Shown: positions 42,848-52,534 of the stretch, piece after piece
Position numbering within the stretch: the first letter of the stretch is position 1
How the letters are laid out: each line of letters starts with the position of its first letter
DNA from: Candidatus Mediterraneibacter quadrami
Lineage (GTDB): Bacteria; Bacillota; Clostridia; Lachnospirales; Lachnospiraceae
Direction of reading: 5' to 3'
NCBI GenBank assembly: GCA_019120575.1
Contig: DWUU01000041.1
Coordinates: 1-58,773 of the forward strand
DNA: 58,773 nt
Translations under genes and position numbers: made by a program
Notes under the pieces: generated by a model
Database searches by the model: none
What the model was told of the DNA's origin: nothing
Seen by the model: the letters and a program-made list of their open reading frames with translations, nothing else

Positions 42848-45082
42848 ATGGCAACGATCAAAGATGTAGCAAGACACGCGGATGTTTCGATCGCGACGGT
42901 TTCGCGGATCATCAACAATAAAGGGCCGATCAGCGAGAAGACCAGAAAAAAGGTGTATGAGTCGATGCAGGCGCTGAATTATCAGCCGAACGAGATGGCC
43001 CGTGCGCTGCAGAAACAGAAGAGCAACATTATCGGACTGATCGTGCCGTCTGTCGCATATGAATTTTTCGGCCTTCTGACCGAGGGGGTCGAGGAGGTGT
43101 GCCATGAACTTGGCTATAAACTTATGATTGCCCGCTCCTGCGAGAAGGCGGACCGGGAAGTCGAGATGGTCTCCATGCTTGAGGGCAACAAAGTGGACGG
43201 AATCCTCCTGTGCAGCCGGGTGGGCGACGCGGCGATCTACCGGGAGCACACGGCGCTGCCGGTGGTGAGCATTGACCGGGATCTGAACGGGTTCTCCACG
43301 GTTACCTGTGACAATTATCAGGGCGGGATCCTGGCTGCACGGGAACTTTATGAAGCCGGCAGCAGGCATCCGGTCCTGTTCGGGAATGACGTCCCGGAAT
43401 ACATGACCATGAACGCCAGGAACGAAGGCTTTTTCGCGGAGTGCGAGCGGCTCGGCATGCGGGCGGGATACATTTCCGCCGGGTGGATCGACACGGAGGA
43501 TCACGCAGGGATCCGGCGGTATCTGAACGGGTTTGAGTCAGACCGGGTATACGGCCCGGAGCGTGCGGAACGGATTTTCCTGCGGGGGCTTAAAGATTTC
43601 CCGGAGGCCGACGGCGTATTCGTGACCGGCGACGCGCTGGCCGCGCGGCTTATGAGCAGCGTGGGGATTCGGAGAAACGGGATCCTGGACCGGGTGCCGG
43701 TGGTATCATTTGACGGACTCGGCATCTCGGAACTGTTCGGGATCACAACGGTGGCTCAGCCGATCACGGAAATGGGGGCTGCGGCCGCACGGCAGCTGAT
43801 CCGCGAGATCGAGGAGGGCACAGAGCATATGCGGTCTGTCCTGCCGGTGCATCTGCTGGAAAGAAAGAGTACAGCAAGATTCAAGAAGGACAGGTCAATG
43901 ATGGATTTTTCAAAACTTACAGAATATATTGATTCGTTAAAAGACGTATACGGGATCCCGGCGGCGGACTGTCTGATCACAAAAGATCATGAGACGGTGT
44001 ACCGTCATATGACAGGGTATTCTGATTATGAAAACACGAAACCGCTGACGGATCAGACGATCTTCCGTCTGTTCTCCGCCACTAAGCTGGTGACGGTGAC
44101 TGCGGTGATGCAGCAGATCGAGCGGGGAAACATAAAGCTTTACGATGAGGTGAGGCAGTACCTTCCGGAATACAATACCATGCTGGTGTCGGATGATTTT
44201 AAATTCGAATTTCCGCTGCGCTGGCCGAAGTCATCGGATAAGTGCCATTATGCGCATAACGCAATCCGGATCATCGATCTGCTGTCCATGACGGCGGGGC
44301 TTTCCTATGACACGGATTCGCCGGAGGAGCGGGAGATCCGGGAGCGGAGCGGCAATCAGGCTTCCACAAGGGAGGTTGTGGCCGCCATCGCGAAGATGCC
44401 TCTTGTATATGAACCGGGAACAAGGTATTCCTACGGCCTCTGCCATGATGTGCTGGCTGCGGTCGTGGAAGTGGTGACGGGACAGAAGTATTCCGACTAT
44501 CTGAAGGAGAATATCTTTGAACCGCTTGGCATTAAAGAACTGTATTTCCACTGGGATAAGGATCCGGAACTTCAGAAGCGGGTGTGCGCCCTCTACAGGG
44601 GGTACTTCGGTTCGGATGAGATCGGGCCGGATGACGGAGAGATGACAGACGGATTCAAGATCACGGCGAATTATGAAAGCGGCGGGGCCGGACTTGCGGG
44701 CACGGTCAGCGATTACAGTCTTCTCGTGGACGCCCTCTGTAACGGCGGCGTCGGCGCAAATGGGAACCGGATCCTGAAAGAGGAGACGGTCCGCATGCTC
44801 AGCGTACCCTACACGACGGGGCAGATGAGCCGGGACTTTGCGGTGACCGGTAAAGCGGGATACGAGTACGGACTTGGTGTCCGGGTGCTGGTTGACGGCA
44901 GCGTCTCCAGATCCCCGGTCGGTGAGTTCGGCTGGGATGGTGCGGCGGGCGCCTACATGCTCGTGGATCCGGTGAACCACATCAGCATCTTCTATGCGCA
45001 GCATGTGGCCGGATTCTTCAAGGCATACAGCGAGATTCATCCGACGATCCGCGACCTGGCATATGAGTGTATGGGATACTAG
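42848..45082 (+). CDS. LacI-family repressor fused to a beta-lactamase-family serine hydrolase
   Basis: A single 744-residue reading frame. Residues 1-55 are a LacI HTH (TIKDVARHADVSIATVSR and hinge), about 60-345 the periplasmic-binding-like sensor (LIVPSVAYEFF, DNYQGG, VFVTGDALA, ITTVAQP). From Met351 a class-C beta-lactamase/esterase domain follows, with Ser410-x-x-Lys413 (FSATKLV), Tyr in PGTRYSYG and GGAGLAGT in place of KTG. An internal ribosome binding site AAGAAGGA precedes ATG 43898, so a separate hydrolase may also be made. It is the last gene of the operon and a likely controller of operators A and B. Confidence 0.85.
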   Translation: MATIKDVARHADVSIATVSRIINNKGPISEKTRKKVYESMQALNYQPNEMARALQKQKSNIIGLIVPSVAYEFFGLLTEGVEEVCHELGYKLMIARSCEKADREVEMVSMLEGNKVDGILLCSRVGDAAIYREHTALPVVSIDRDLNGFSTVTCDNYQGGILAARELYEAGSRHPVLFGNDVPEYMTMNARNEGFFAECERLGMRAGYISAGWIDTEDHAGIRRYLNGFESDRVYGPERAERIFLRGLKDFPEADGVFVTGDALAARLMSSVGIRRNGILDRVPVVSFDGLGISELFGITTVAQPITEMGAAAARQLIREIEEGTEHMRSVLPVHLLERKSTARFKKDRSMMDFSKLTEYIDSLKDVYGIPAADCLITKDHETVYRHMTGYSDYENTKPLTDQTIFRLFSATKLVTVTAVMQQIERGNIKLYDEVRQYLPEYNTMLVSDDFKFEFPLRWPKSSDKCHYAHNAIRIIDLLSMTAGLSYDTDSPEEREIRERSGNQASTREVVAAIAKMPLVYEPGTRYSYGLCHDVLAAVVEVVTGQKYSDYLKENIFEPLGIKELYFHWDKDPELQKRVCALYRGYFGSDEIGPDDGEMTDGFKITANYESGGAGLAGTVSDYSLLVDALCNGGVGANGNRILKEETVRMLSVPYTTGQMSRDFAVTGKAGYEYGLGVRVLVDGSVSRSPVGEFGWDGAAGAYMLVDPVNHISIFYAQHVAGFFKAYSEIHPTIRDLAYECMGY

Positions 45083-45121
45083 AAGAAGCGGATCCTGAAC
45101 TGAATGAGCGATAAAGAGGGC

Positions 45122-45154
45122 GGGGCCTCCGTACCGGATCGGTACGGAGGCCCC
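45122..45154. terminator. Strong hairpin between convergent operons
   Basis: A perfect 14-bp stem (45122-45135 with 45141-45154) and a 5-nt loop stand 39 bp after the LacI fusion gene and about 60 bp beyond the end of the convergent esterase gene. Confidence 0.75.
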
Positions 45155-45215
45155 ATTGTGGATATATGAGTATTTTGAACGGCGTCTTAAGTGAATAAAC
45201 CGGGCAGCATTCCGT

Positions 45216-46055
45216 TTAGAACGGGTTGCCGCCGTCTGATTCCCCGAGCCCGAAGAAGGTCAGCGCCTCCTGGATTGCCAGGTCCCAGAACCGCCACTCG
45301 TGCCTGTATCCCGGCAGGTCGAACCAGTGGACGTCAAGGCCGATCTCTTTGCAGTGTTTCTGGAAGACGCCGTATTGGTTGTACAGAAGCGCGTCCTCAT
45401 GTCCGCAGGCGAACATAAGACGGGGAAGCCGGCCGGTGGGAGCCAGTCTGTCAATGATCGCCCATACATTTTCCTCGGAGTTTTTGTAGGCCTCGAATCC
45501 GCCCGCGTTGTCGATCGTCTGTACCATGCGCGGATTCGTCGTATCCATGATCGGGTTGGGATGGCCCGGACGGAGTTCGTTAAAGTCTACCGGCACGGCT
45601 GAGAGAACGGCCGCCGCCCCGAAGAGTTCCGGAAAATTTACGGCAAACTTGATCGTTCCGCGGCCGCCCATGGACAGCCCGGCGATGAAGTTGTCCTCCC
45701 GCTTATCGGATACCGGGAACCAGCCGTAGATGAGCGGCATCAGTTCCTTTACAAAGTAGTCGTACATATTGTAGCCCATCATGGCTTCCGGCCAGTTGGA
45801 GTAATTGGAGTTCAGCGCGGAGGGGCATACGACTACCAGATCTTTTTCCGCCGCGTACATCTCGATGTTTGTCTTGCGGATCCAGTCGGTGTTGTCGCCG
45901 TAGGTTCCGTGGAGCAGCCAGAGAACTTTATATTTCTTCCCGCTGCGGTAGAATGCGGCCGGATCGACGCCGCGTTTCTTGTCCGGGAGGACAACGGTGA
46001 TCTGATGGTTGATGTTCAGGTATTCGCTTTCAAAATTGTAGGTTAATAATGACAT
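45216..46055 (-). CDS. Esterase D-type alpha/beta hydrolase
   Basis: A 279-residue cytoplasmic esterase (EstA/tributyrin-esterase type). Oxyanion motif WLLHGTYGDNTDW, nucleophile Ser128 in AGLSMGG, and base His in GYRHEWRFWD are all present. Its ATG shares one base with the gtfA stop (TAATG), and its AAAGGAG ribosome binding site lies inside the end of gtfA, so the two are tightly coupled. This places an esterase directly in the sugar-import operon. Confidence 0.88.
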   Translation of the reverse strand: MSLLTYNFESEYLNINHQITVVLPDKKRGVDPAAFYRSGKKYKVLWLLHGTYGDNTDWIRKTNIEMYAAEKDLVVVCPSALNSNYSNWPEAMMGYNMYDYFVKELMPLIYGWFPVSDKREDNFIAGLSMGGRGTIKFAVNFPELFGAAAVLSAVPVDFNELRPGHPNPIMDTTNPRMVQTIDNAGGFEAYKNSEENVWAIIDRLAPTGRLPRLMFACGHEDALLYNQYGVFQKHCKEIGLDVHWFDLPGYRHEWRFWDLAIQEALTFFGLGESDGGNPF

Positions 46056-47515
46056 TACAGTCTCCTTTCTTTTTTCGCTTCTTTATCGTAATATGTAATT
46101 TCCCATGCAAGCGTTTTGAAGTCTGCGTCCAGCATAGCATACAGATCTCCCTTTTTCCAGGTAATGTGCAGGGTCCCGTCCTGCCGGTCTTCGCCGACCG
46201 TGATATCGCCGTTGAACGCATCGCAGGAGTTGCGGAACCTCATCAGTTCGTACAGGCGCCGGCACACCGGTTTCTGCACGGCCTCTTCCAGTTCCTGTCT
46301 TGTGTAGGTATGCCGGTTGATGTTTCTCGGATCCGGTTCGGCCTTCACTTTCTCTATGTCGTTCTCCCCGGCGAGAAGTCCCACGTAGTAGACCTGCGGG
46401 ATGCCCGGCGTGAAGAACTGGACGGCTCTGGCGAGCAGATAGGCGTTGTCGTCACAGTGGAGGGCGGAGTAGTAGGTGCAGCCCAGCTGGTAGGTTTTGA
46501 ATTTGCCGCTTTTGTCTTTGATCATGCTGGGCAGTTTGATGTAATTGAACATCTCTTTGGAGATTTCGTTTACGTCGTCGCGGACGATGTCGATCTCGTC
46601 CTCTGTCAGAAGCCCTGCCACATCGACCACGCCGATGCCGTCGTGGGTATCCAGCGTTGTGAACTGTTTCCTCGGGCAGATGTTCAGCCAGTGGATCAGG
46701 CGGTCCGTGCGTCCGGTCTTCAGACCGTGGAGCAGGAGCATCGGCAGGGCGAAATCATAAACCCAGTAGCCTTTTTCCGCCATTTTAAGCTGGATATGAT
46801 AGTTTTCGTGGATCTCCGGGAGCATCTCCGTGCCGGTCTTCCGAAGAGGCTCCATGCCGATGTCAAGGACATCCCATACGTCCGGCTCCACGAAGAAGCA
46901 GTTCGTCCCAGGACGCTTGGTCGCGTAGGCGAACGCGTCGAACCGGACGAGCGGCACATGGCTGCGGAGGATTCCCAGATTCCTTTCATAATAATCCTGT
47001 GTGGCTTTTGAGTACGGATCGATGTCGATCTGTTCCTGGAAGAAAGTGTTCCACAGATGGACTTTCTCACCGTCGTCCCGGGTGAATTCAATGTAGGGAT
47101 ACGTCTGTTTCCGGCGGTAGAGCATATCGTACTGTTCTTCTGTCGGTTTTCCGCCCGGCCAGAATTCTTCCCAGTGGATGAACATATCCCTGTACGGAGA
47201 GGCGTCGCCGTTCTTCATATAGTCTTTGAACTCTTTGGAACGGATGGATACATGGTTCAGCATGAAATCCGCCATCATATAATACTGGTCCGCCAGACGG
47301 TCGATATCATCCCAGGTCCCGAAGGCCGGATCCACGATATCGTAGTTGATTACGGCAAAGCCGCGGTCACCGGACGAGGGATAGAAAGGGAGGACATGAA
47401 GTCCTCCGATAATCCCTCTGAAATGTCCGGCAAGAATCTCGTCCAGTTCCTTTAAATCTCTGCTCAAGCTGTCCGCATAGGTAATCAGCATGATTTTGTT
47501 CTCGATCTTCTTCAT
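46055..47515 (-). CDS. gtfA: Sucrose phosphorylase (GH13_18, GtfA-like)
   Basis: A 486-residue phosphorylase that converts sucrose and phosphate to glucose-1-phosphate and fructose. It resembles Streptococcus mutans GtfA closely through its whole length: LITYADSL, LPFYPSSGDRGFA, the nucleophile Asp193 in RFDAFAYATK, the acid/base Glu234 in LPEIHE, and TTLDTHDGIGVVDV. ATG 47515 is preceded by AAGGAGA; longer in-frame starts lack homology. Related GH13_18 enzymes act on glucosylglycerate or sucrose-6'-phosphate, so sucrose is likely rather than proven. Confidence 0.88.
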   Translation of the reverse strand: MKKIENKIMLITYADSLSRDLKELDEILAGHFRGIIGGLHVLPFYPSSGDRGFAVINYDIVDPAFGTWDDIDRLADQYYMMADFMLNHVSIRSKEFKDYMKNGDASPYRDMFIHWEEFWPGGKPTEEQYDMLYRRKQTYPYIEFTRDDGEKVHLWNTFFQEQIDIDPYSKATQDYYERNLGILRSHVPLVRFDAFAYATKRPGTNCFFVEPDVWDVLDIGMEPLRKTGTEMLPEIHENYHIQLKMAEKGYWVYDFALPMLLLHGLKTGRTDRLIHWLNICPRKQFTTLDTHDGIGVVDVAGLLTEDEIDIVRDDVNEISKEMFNYIKLPSMIKDKSGKFKTYQLGCTYYSALHCDDNAYLLARAVQFFTPGIPQVYYVGLLAGENDIEKVKAEPDPRNINRHTYTRQELEEAVQKPVCRRLYELMRFRNSCDAFNGDITVGEDRQDGTLHITWKKGDLYAMLDADFKTLAWEITYYDKEAKKERRL

Positions 47516-47561
47516 TTGACATCTCCTTGAGTCAGTGTGTTGTGTTATAATGCGGCCCGTG

Positions 47562-48443
47562 TTAACCTTTGACAGATCCGACCGTGATGCCCTTTGCAAA
47601 GGACTTCTGGAAGAACGGATATGCGCAGAGGATCGGGATCAGGGCGATCACGGCCAGCGCCATACGGATGCTTATGCTGGGCAGGTCGCGGATGTCAAGA
47701 CCCGGTGTGGACTGGGACTGCAGGAATGATACGTTGGTGATCACGGAGTTCAGATAGTTCTGGATTCCGTACAGGTCTCTTCTCGTCTGGATGAAGTACA
47801 CGCCGTTCGTCCAGTTGTTCCAGTATGCGATCGCGGTCATCAGCGCCACGGTTCCGATGATCGGTTTGGACATCGGCACGACAACGCGGATCAGGGTTGT
47901 GAACTGTCCGGCGCCGTCGATGGTGGATGCCTCGATGACTTCGTTCGGCACATTTGACGTAATGTATGTACGCACCATGATGACGAAAAATGCGTTCATC
48001 AGCAGGTACGGTACGATCAGCGCCCAGATCGTATCCGTGATATGGAAGACCTGGGAGTAGATCAGGTAGGTCGGTACGAATCCGCCGTTAAACAGCATGG
48101 TGAAGAAGATGAAGAATGAAAGGGCTCTTCTTCCCGGAAGATCCGGACGGGACAGCGGGTAAGCGAACAGCATGGTCATGATGATGCTGATGAATGTTCC
48201 GACACCGGTGATGATAAAACTCATCAGGTATGCCCGGAGAACATTTTCCTTGATGCCCCAGATATAATCGTATGCTGCTGTTGAAAACTCTTTCGGCCAG
48301 AATGAATAGCCGTTTAATGCCAGAGATGACTCTGAGGTGAACGAGCTTGCCAGCAGCAGGACGAACGGGAGTATACATGCCATTATAAGCAGAAACATGA
48401 TAAATCCCATCGCAAAACGAAAAACTTTATTGTGATAGATCAT
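47562..48443 (-). CDS. Carbohydrate ABC transporter permease (YtcP/CUT1 type)
   Basis: A 293-residue inner membrane permease with six segments. The EAA loop is seen as EASTIDGAGQFTTLIRVVVPMSKP, which contacts the ATPase. The C-terminus FFQKSFAKGITVGSVKG is the YtcP-type ending. It is followed 46 bp later by gtfA and preceded 24 bp upstream by the second permease. Confidence 0.92.
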   Translation of the reverse strand: MIYHNKVFRFAMGFIMFLLIMACILPFVLLLASSFTSESSLALNGYSFWPKEFSTAAYDYIWGIKENVLRAYLMSFIITGVGTFISIIMTMLFAYPLSRPDLPGRRALSFFIFFTMLFNGGFVPTYLIYSQVFHITDTIWALIVPYLLMNAFFVIMVRTYITSNVPNEVIEASTIDGAGQFTTLIRVVVPMSKPIIGTVALMTAIAYWNNWTNGVYFIQTRRDLYGIQNYLNSVITNVSFLQSQSTPGLDIRDLPSISIRMALAVIALIPILCAYPFFQKSFAKGITVGSVKG

Positions 48444-48467
48444 AGTGTTTACCTCCGTTATGATGAT

Positions 48468-49415
48468 TTAGAATAAGCTGCTGTCTTTGTCAATTTTGGA
48501 AACAACTGTGTTCGCCGTGAATACACAGATGAAGCCGAGGATGGACTGCAGGAAGCCGGCCGCCGTGGAACGCCCGATATCGTTGAGCTCGAGCAGTCCG
48601 CGGTATACGTATGTATCGATGGTCTGCGTCGTCTCGTAGAGCAGTCCGCTGTTCATCGTTACCTGGTAGAACAGTCCGAAGTCGGAGTAGCAGATGCGTC
48701 CGACCGCCAGGAGCACCAGCGTGATGATCGTCGGGCGGAGCGCCGGGAGCGTGATGTAGCGGATCTGCGCCCATACGCCCGCGCCGTCAACGGATGCGGC
48801 TTCGTAGTAGGATTTGTCGATGCCGATCAGGGTTGAGTAGTACAGGATCGAGTTGTAGCCGAACGTCATCCACAGATATACAAGTACGATGATCACCGGC
48901 CAGTACTGGGCTTCGTTGTACCAGTTGATTGGATCCATTCCGAGCATCGGCAGGATGGTCATGTTCAGGAAACCGTTGTTTCCGCTCAGGAACGCGTATA
49001 CAATGTAACTGATGATAACGGTGGAGAGCAGGTACGGGATCAGGATGATGACCTGGCTGAACCGTTTCAGGAACTTGTTGTGGATGGCGTCGAGTGCGAT
49101 GGCGACAAATACGCCGATGGCATTTCCGAATACGATGAACGCGATATTGTAGAGGATCGTGTTCCGGAAGAAAACGAAGGCGTCGTTGGTCGCGAACAGG
49201 TACTTGAAGTTGTCGAAGCCGCACCAGGGGCTTTCGAACAGTCCGACAGAGTAGTTGACGTCCTTAAATGAAAGCGCCAGACCTGCCATCGGCATATAGT
49301 TGTTGATGATCAGGTAGACCGCTCCCGGCAGGAGCATCAGGTACAGAGGAATGTACCGCCGCATCTTTTTTGCGGTAAGTTTGTTTTTTACCGGTTTTGC
49401 TTTTACTTTACCCAT
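48468..49415 (-). CDS. Carbohydrate ABC transporter permease (LplB type)
   Basis: A 315-residue LplB-like permease with a basic N-terminal tail, six membrane segments, the GFDNFKYLF motif and the EAA loop EAASVDGAGVWAQIRYITLPALRP. It is first in the minus-strand transport and phosphorylase operon and is divergent from the binding-protein gene. AAAGGAGG precedes its ATG. No ATPase gene occurs in the window; a shared MsmX-type ATPase elsewhere is expected. Confidence 0.92.
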   Translation of the reverse strand: MGKVKAKPVKNKLTAKKMRRYIPLYLMLLPGAVYLIINNYMPMAGLALSFKDVNYSVGLFESPWCGFDNFKYLFATNDAFVFFRNTILYNIAFIVFGNAIGVFVAIALDAIHNKFLKRFSQVIILIPYLLSTVIISYIVYAFLSGNNGFLNMTILPMLGMDPINWYNEAQYWPVIIVLVYLWMTFGYNSILYYSTLIGIDKSYYEAASVDGAGVWAQIRYITLPALRPTIITLVLLAVGRICYSDFGLFYQVTMNSGLLYETTQTIDTYVYRGLLELNDIGRSTAAGFLQSILGFICVFTANTVVSKIDKDSSLF

Positions 49416-49712
49416 AATAACCTCCTTTAGTTGAAATACGGATTGTTTGCGTTTAATTTATAGGAAAAACAGACAAAAATCTATCATAAAACGGATGAGA
49501 ACTGTTGAATTTCGGGTTTGTGACAGAAAAAGTTTGTGTAATATGACATATATATAATGAAATAACAGGAAAATCAGTGCAAAATATCAAAAAAACGATG
49601 ATTCAGGACAGAAAACTGACAGAATGAGGAAATATTATCTGATATGATGACATTACTTTAAAACAGCCGGGACAGATGAACCGGCACAATAAAAAACAGG
49701 AGGAATGATGTT
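49416..49712. promoter_or_regulatory. Divergent regulatory region between the permease and binding-protein genes
   Basis: These 297 AT-rich bases separate the two divergent import units. A TATAAT at 49553-49558 could be the -10 of the binding-protein gene, with only a weak -35. TATAAA-like and TTTGCGTTTAA sequences lie near the permease start. No copy of the TGTAAACGTT operator is present, so control may fall to the YesN-type regulator. Confidence 0.4.
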
Positions 49713-51245
49713 ATGAAGAAAAGACTGTTGGCAGTGCTTCTTGCAGCGTCGATGACAGCAGGACTTCTCGCCGGCTGCGGCGGCGGAGGGCAGGGAGCGA
49801 AGAACGATGCGCAGGAGTCAGAGGGAACGACGGAAGACGGTGATTATCCGGTGATCAAGATGGCTTATACGGTTATGTTCCCATCGACGTCCGAGGAGTC
49901 CATCGAGGATGCACTCAATGAGATCCTGAGAGAGAAGGCTCACGCGGAAGTCGACCTTGTTGGGATCGAGTTCGGAAACTGGGCGACCCAGCTGAACCTG
50001 ATGCTCACCGGAGGCGGAGACAGCTCCATCGATCTGTTCAACTCATTCTGGTATACCTCTCTTTCAAACCTGGTTGCAAACGGTCAGGTCATGGCGCTCG
50101 ATGATCTGCTTGAATCTGACGGCCAGGGAATCACGGATGAGTTCGCAAAAGACGGCATCGAGCAGTATCTGAGCTGCGGTGAGATCGATGGAACCCAGTA
50201 CGGCATTCCGTGTATCTATTCCTACTCAACAGAGAATATCTACTATGCACTGGCAGAAGATGTTGAGAAGGCGGGAGTAGATTTCAGCCAGGTTACAGAC
50301 CTTGAGACAATGAAAGACGCCATCCTTCAGCTGAAAGAGGCAAATCCGGACAAGTGCTACATTCCGGGCTCCACAGATCCGTACTGGATCCCGAAGAGCA
50401 TCGACTACTTCGGCGATACGAACTACCTCGGCGTTCTGACCAACCCGACAGAGAGTACAACCGTTGAGAACTACTACGAGTCCGACTACTTCCTTACATG
50501 GCTTGAATATGTAAAAGAGTGGAAGGAAGCAGGCGTATTCAGCCCGGATCCGCTGAGCAATAATCAGCCGACGCTGATGAATCTTCTGATGGGCGTTGCA
50601 GACGGAACAACCGGTTACGGCTGGGACGGACAGGTATCCATGGAAGCTACGGAAGCTCAGAATAACATGGACCTTGAAGGCGGAAGCGTTACAACCGCAC
50701 TTTCCACAACGAGCGATGCGACGACTTATATGTGGCACATCAGCGCATTCTGCGAGGAGCCGGAAGCAGCCATGAGAATTCTCAACGTACTCTACACGGA
50801 TCCGGAAGCGGCGCAGATCGCAGCAAACGGTCTGGAAGGACAGGAGTACGAACTGGACGAGAACGGACAGATGGTATATCCGGAAGGCAAGAGCAGCATG
50901 TCAGAGCTTGGCTGGGCCGCATCATCCATGGCTTACTGGCCGAACGTAATGCTCTGCAAGACATGGTACTATGAGCCGGAAGACGTATATGATCAGATGA
51001 AGGCAAAGAACGAGAGCTGCGACAAGTCGCTGGCACTTGGATTTGCATTCGATCCGACGAATGTGACCGACCAGATGACCGCATGCGCGAACGTGGTGGC
51101 GCAGTACTACACGCCGCTGATGTACGGCGAGGTTGATATCGACTCGACGCTGCCGGAATTCCAGCAGGCGCTGAAAGACGCAGGCATCGATGATATCATC
51201 GCGGAAAAGCAGGCACAGCTTGACGCATGGCTCGCTGAGCAGTAA
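49713..51245 (+). CDS. Sugar ABC transporter substrate-binding lipoprotein
   Basis: A 510-residue lipoprotein. Residues 1-21 are the signal, Cys22 (lipobox L-A-G-C) the lipidation site, and a Gly/Asp/Glu-rich linker leads to the two-lobed binding domain. The C-terminal part has the DUF3502 pattern found with LplB/YtcP permeases. The binding face is rich in Trp and Tyr (SFWYTS, ADPYWIP-like, AYWPNVMLCKTWYYE), suited to sugar stacking. It precedes a terminator and so is transcribed alone. Confidence 0.9.
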   Translation: MKKRLLAVLLAASMTAGLLAGCGGGGQGAKNDAQESEGTTEDGDYPVIKMAYTVMFPSTSEESIEDALNEILREKAHAEVDLVGIEFGNWATQLNLMLTGGGDSSIDLFNSFWYTSLSNLVANGQVMALDDLLESDGQGITDEFAKDGIEQYLSCGEIDGTQYGIPCIYSYSTENIYYALAEDVEKAGVDFSQVTDLETMKDAILQLKEANPDKCYIPGSTDPYWIPKSIDYFGDTNYLGVLTNPTESTTVENYYESDYFLTWLEYVKEWKEAGVFSPDPLSNNQPTLMNLLMGVADGTTGYGWDGQVSMEATEAQNNMDLEGGSVTTALSTTSDATTYMWHISAFCEEPEAAMRILNVLYTDPEAAQIAANGLEGQEYELDENGQMVYPEGKSSMSELGWAASSMAYWPNVMLCKTWYYEPEDVYDQMKAKNESCDKSLALGFAFDPTNVTDQMTACANVVAQYYTPLMYGEVDIDSTLPEFQQALKDAGIDDIIAEKQAQLDAWLAEQ

Positions 51246-51270
51246 GCGGATATCACAAAATGAAAAAAGC

Positions 51271-51303
51271 AAAGGGGGAGGGGAGAGCCCTCTCCCTTTT
51301 TTC
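51271..51303 (+). terminator. Intrinsic terminator after the binding-protein gene
   Basis: AAAGGGGGAGGG (51271-51282) pairs with CCCTCTCCCTTT (51288-51299), followed by Ts. Confidence 0.8.
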
Positions 51304-51334
51304 ACTTTAAATTCAGACAGGGAGAGAAACGAAC

Positions 51335-52534
51335 ATGAATCAAGAAAAACTGTGGAATAAATATTATATCCTGACCCTTCTCGTCAATACCCTGCATGCG
51401 TTTTCCTTTTATATGATCGCGACGATCCTCTCGAAGTATCTGGTCGGGATCGGGACGACGGTGACAATGGCCGGGTTTATCGTGGGCCTTGTGTCGCTGA
51501 CCTCGCTGGTGTGCCGGCCCTTCAGCGGGCTGATGGCGGACCGCTTCAGCAATGTAACGCTTCTGAAATGGAGCACGGTCCTGATGGGGATCGGCCTTCT
51601 CGGATTTACCATTACGACGTACGTCCCGCTGCTGATCTTCTTCCGGATCATCAACGGCGTCGGATTCGCCCTGGCGGGTACCTGCCAGATCGCGCTGGCG
51701 ACGCATTTCATCCCGAAGACCCGGATGGGCGAGGGCATCGGATACTTCGGCCTGGGCATGGTGATCGGTTCCGCAGTGGCGCCGGGGATCGGCCTGGCCA
51801 TCGCAGAGAGCGTGGGCATGAAAGTGACGTTTCTTATTTCCGCTCTGATGGTGGCGGGCGAATTCGTCATCCTCATGTTCCTTCATGAGGAGAAGAAGAA
51901 ACCGTCCGGAAAAGCGGCCCGGATCCGGCTGGGCGACATCCTCTGCGTGGAGGCGCTCCCCTTTACATTCGTGGCCGGTTCGTATTCATTTATCAACGGG
52001 ATCATTGCCTCCTATCTTGTCCTCTATGCGGATGAAGTAGGCGTGGGCGGCGTAAGCATCTACTTTACCGTGTGCGCGGTGGTGCTCTTCCTGATCCGTC
52101 CGTTCTCCGGCAGGCTGATGGATAAGAAGGGGATCCGGATCGCGGTCGTACCGGGGCTTATCCTGACGGCGGCGTCCATGTTCATCCTCGGCGTGAGCCG
52201 GACGCTCCCGCTGATTCTCCTAACCGGCGTGATCCGCTCCCTTGGACAGGGGGCCGCGCAGCCGGCGCTTCAGGCCGGCGGCATCAATGAGGCCGGCGTC
52301 GAGAGGAGCGGCGTGGCGACCAGCACTTACTATCTGGGCGGCGATATCTTCCAGGGAATCGGGCCGATGCTCGGCGGATTCGTCGTGGAGGCGTTCGCCG
52401 GCGCTGCGGGCTATACGGCGATCTTCGCAATCTGCGGCGTATTCCAGCTTGTCATGCTGGTCTACTTCGTCTGGGTGACCGGTAAGAAGAAAAATGCCGG
52501 AAATACAGTAAGAGAAGAGCGTGCGGCGTTATGA
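51335..52534 (+). CDS. MFS transporter
   Basis: A 399-residue major facilitator with about 12 membrane segments, the motif-A loop GLMADRFSN in the 2-3 loop and its repeat GRLMDKKGIR in the second half. It resembles drug/sugar exporters of the YfcJ/AraJ kind. Stop codon overlaps the start of the MATE gene (ATGA). In this setting it may export sugars or released acids. GGGAGA lies 12 bp before the ATG. Confidence 0.85.
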   Translation: MNQEKLWNKYYILTLLVNTLHAFSFYMIATILSKYLVGIGTTVTMAGFIVGLVSLTSLVCRPFSGLMADRFSNVTLLKWSTVLMGIGLLGFTITTYVPLLIFFRIINGVGFALAGTCQIALATHFIPKTRMGEGIGYFGLGMVIGSAVAPGIGLAIAESVGMKVTFLISALMVAGEFVILMFLHEEKKKPSGKAARIRLGDILCVEALPFTFVAGSYSFINGIIASYLVLYADEVGVGGVSIYFTVCAVVLFLIRPFSGRLMDKKGIRIAVVPGLILTAASMFILGVSRTLPLILLTGVIRSLGQGAAQPALQAGGINEAGVERSGVATSTYYLGGDIFQGIGPMLGGFVVEAFAGAAGYTAIFAICGVFQLVMLVYFVWVTGKKKNAGNTVREERAAL

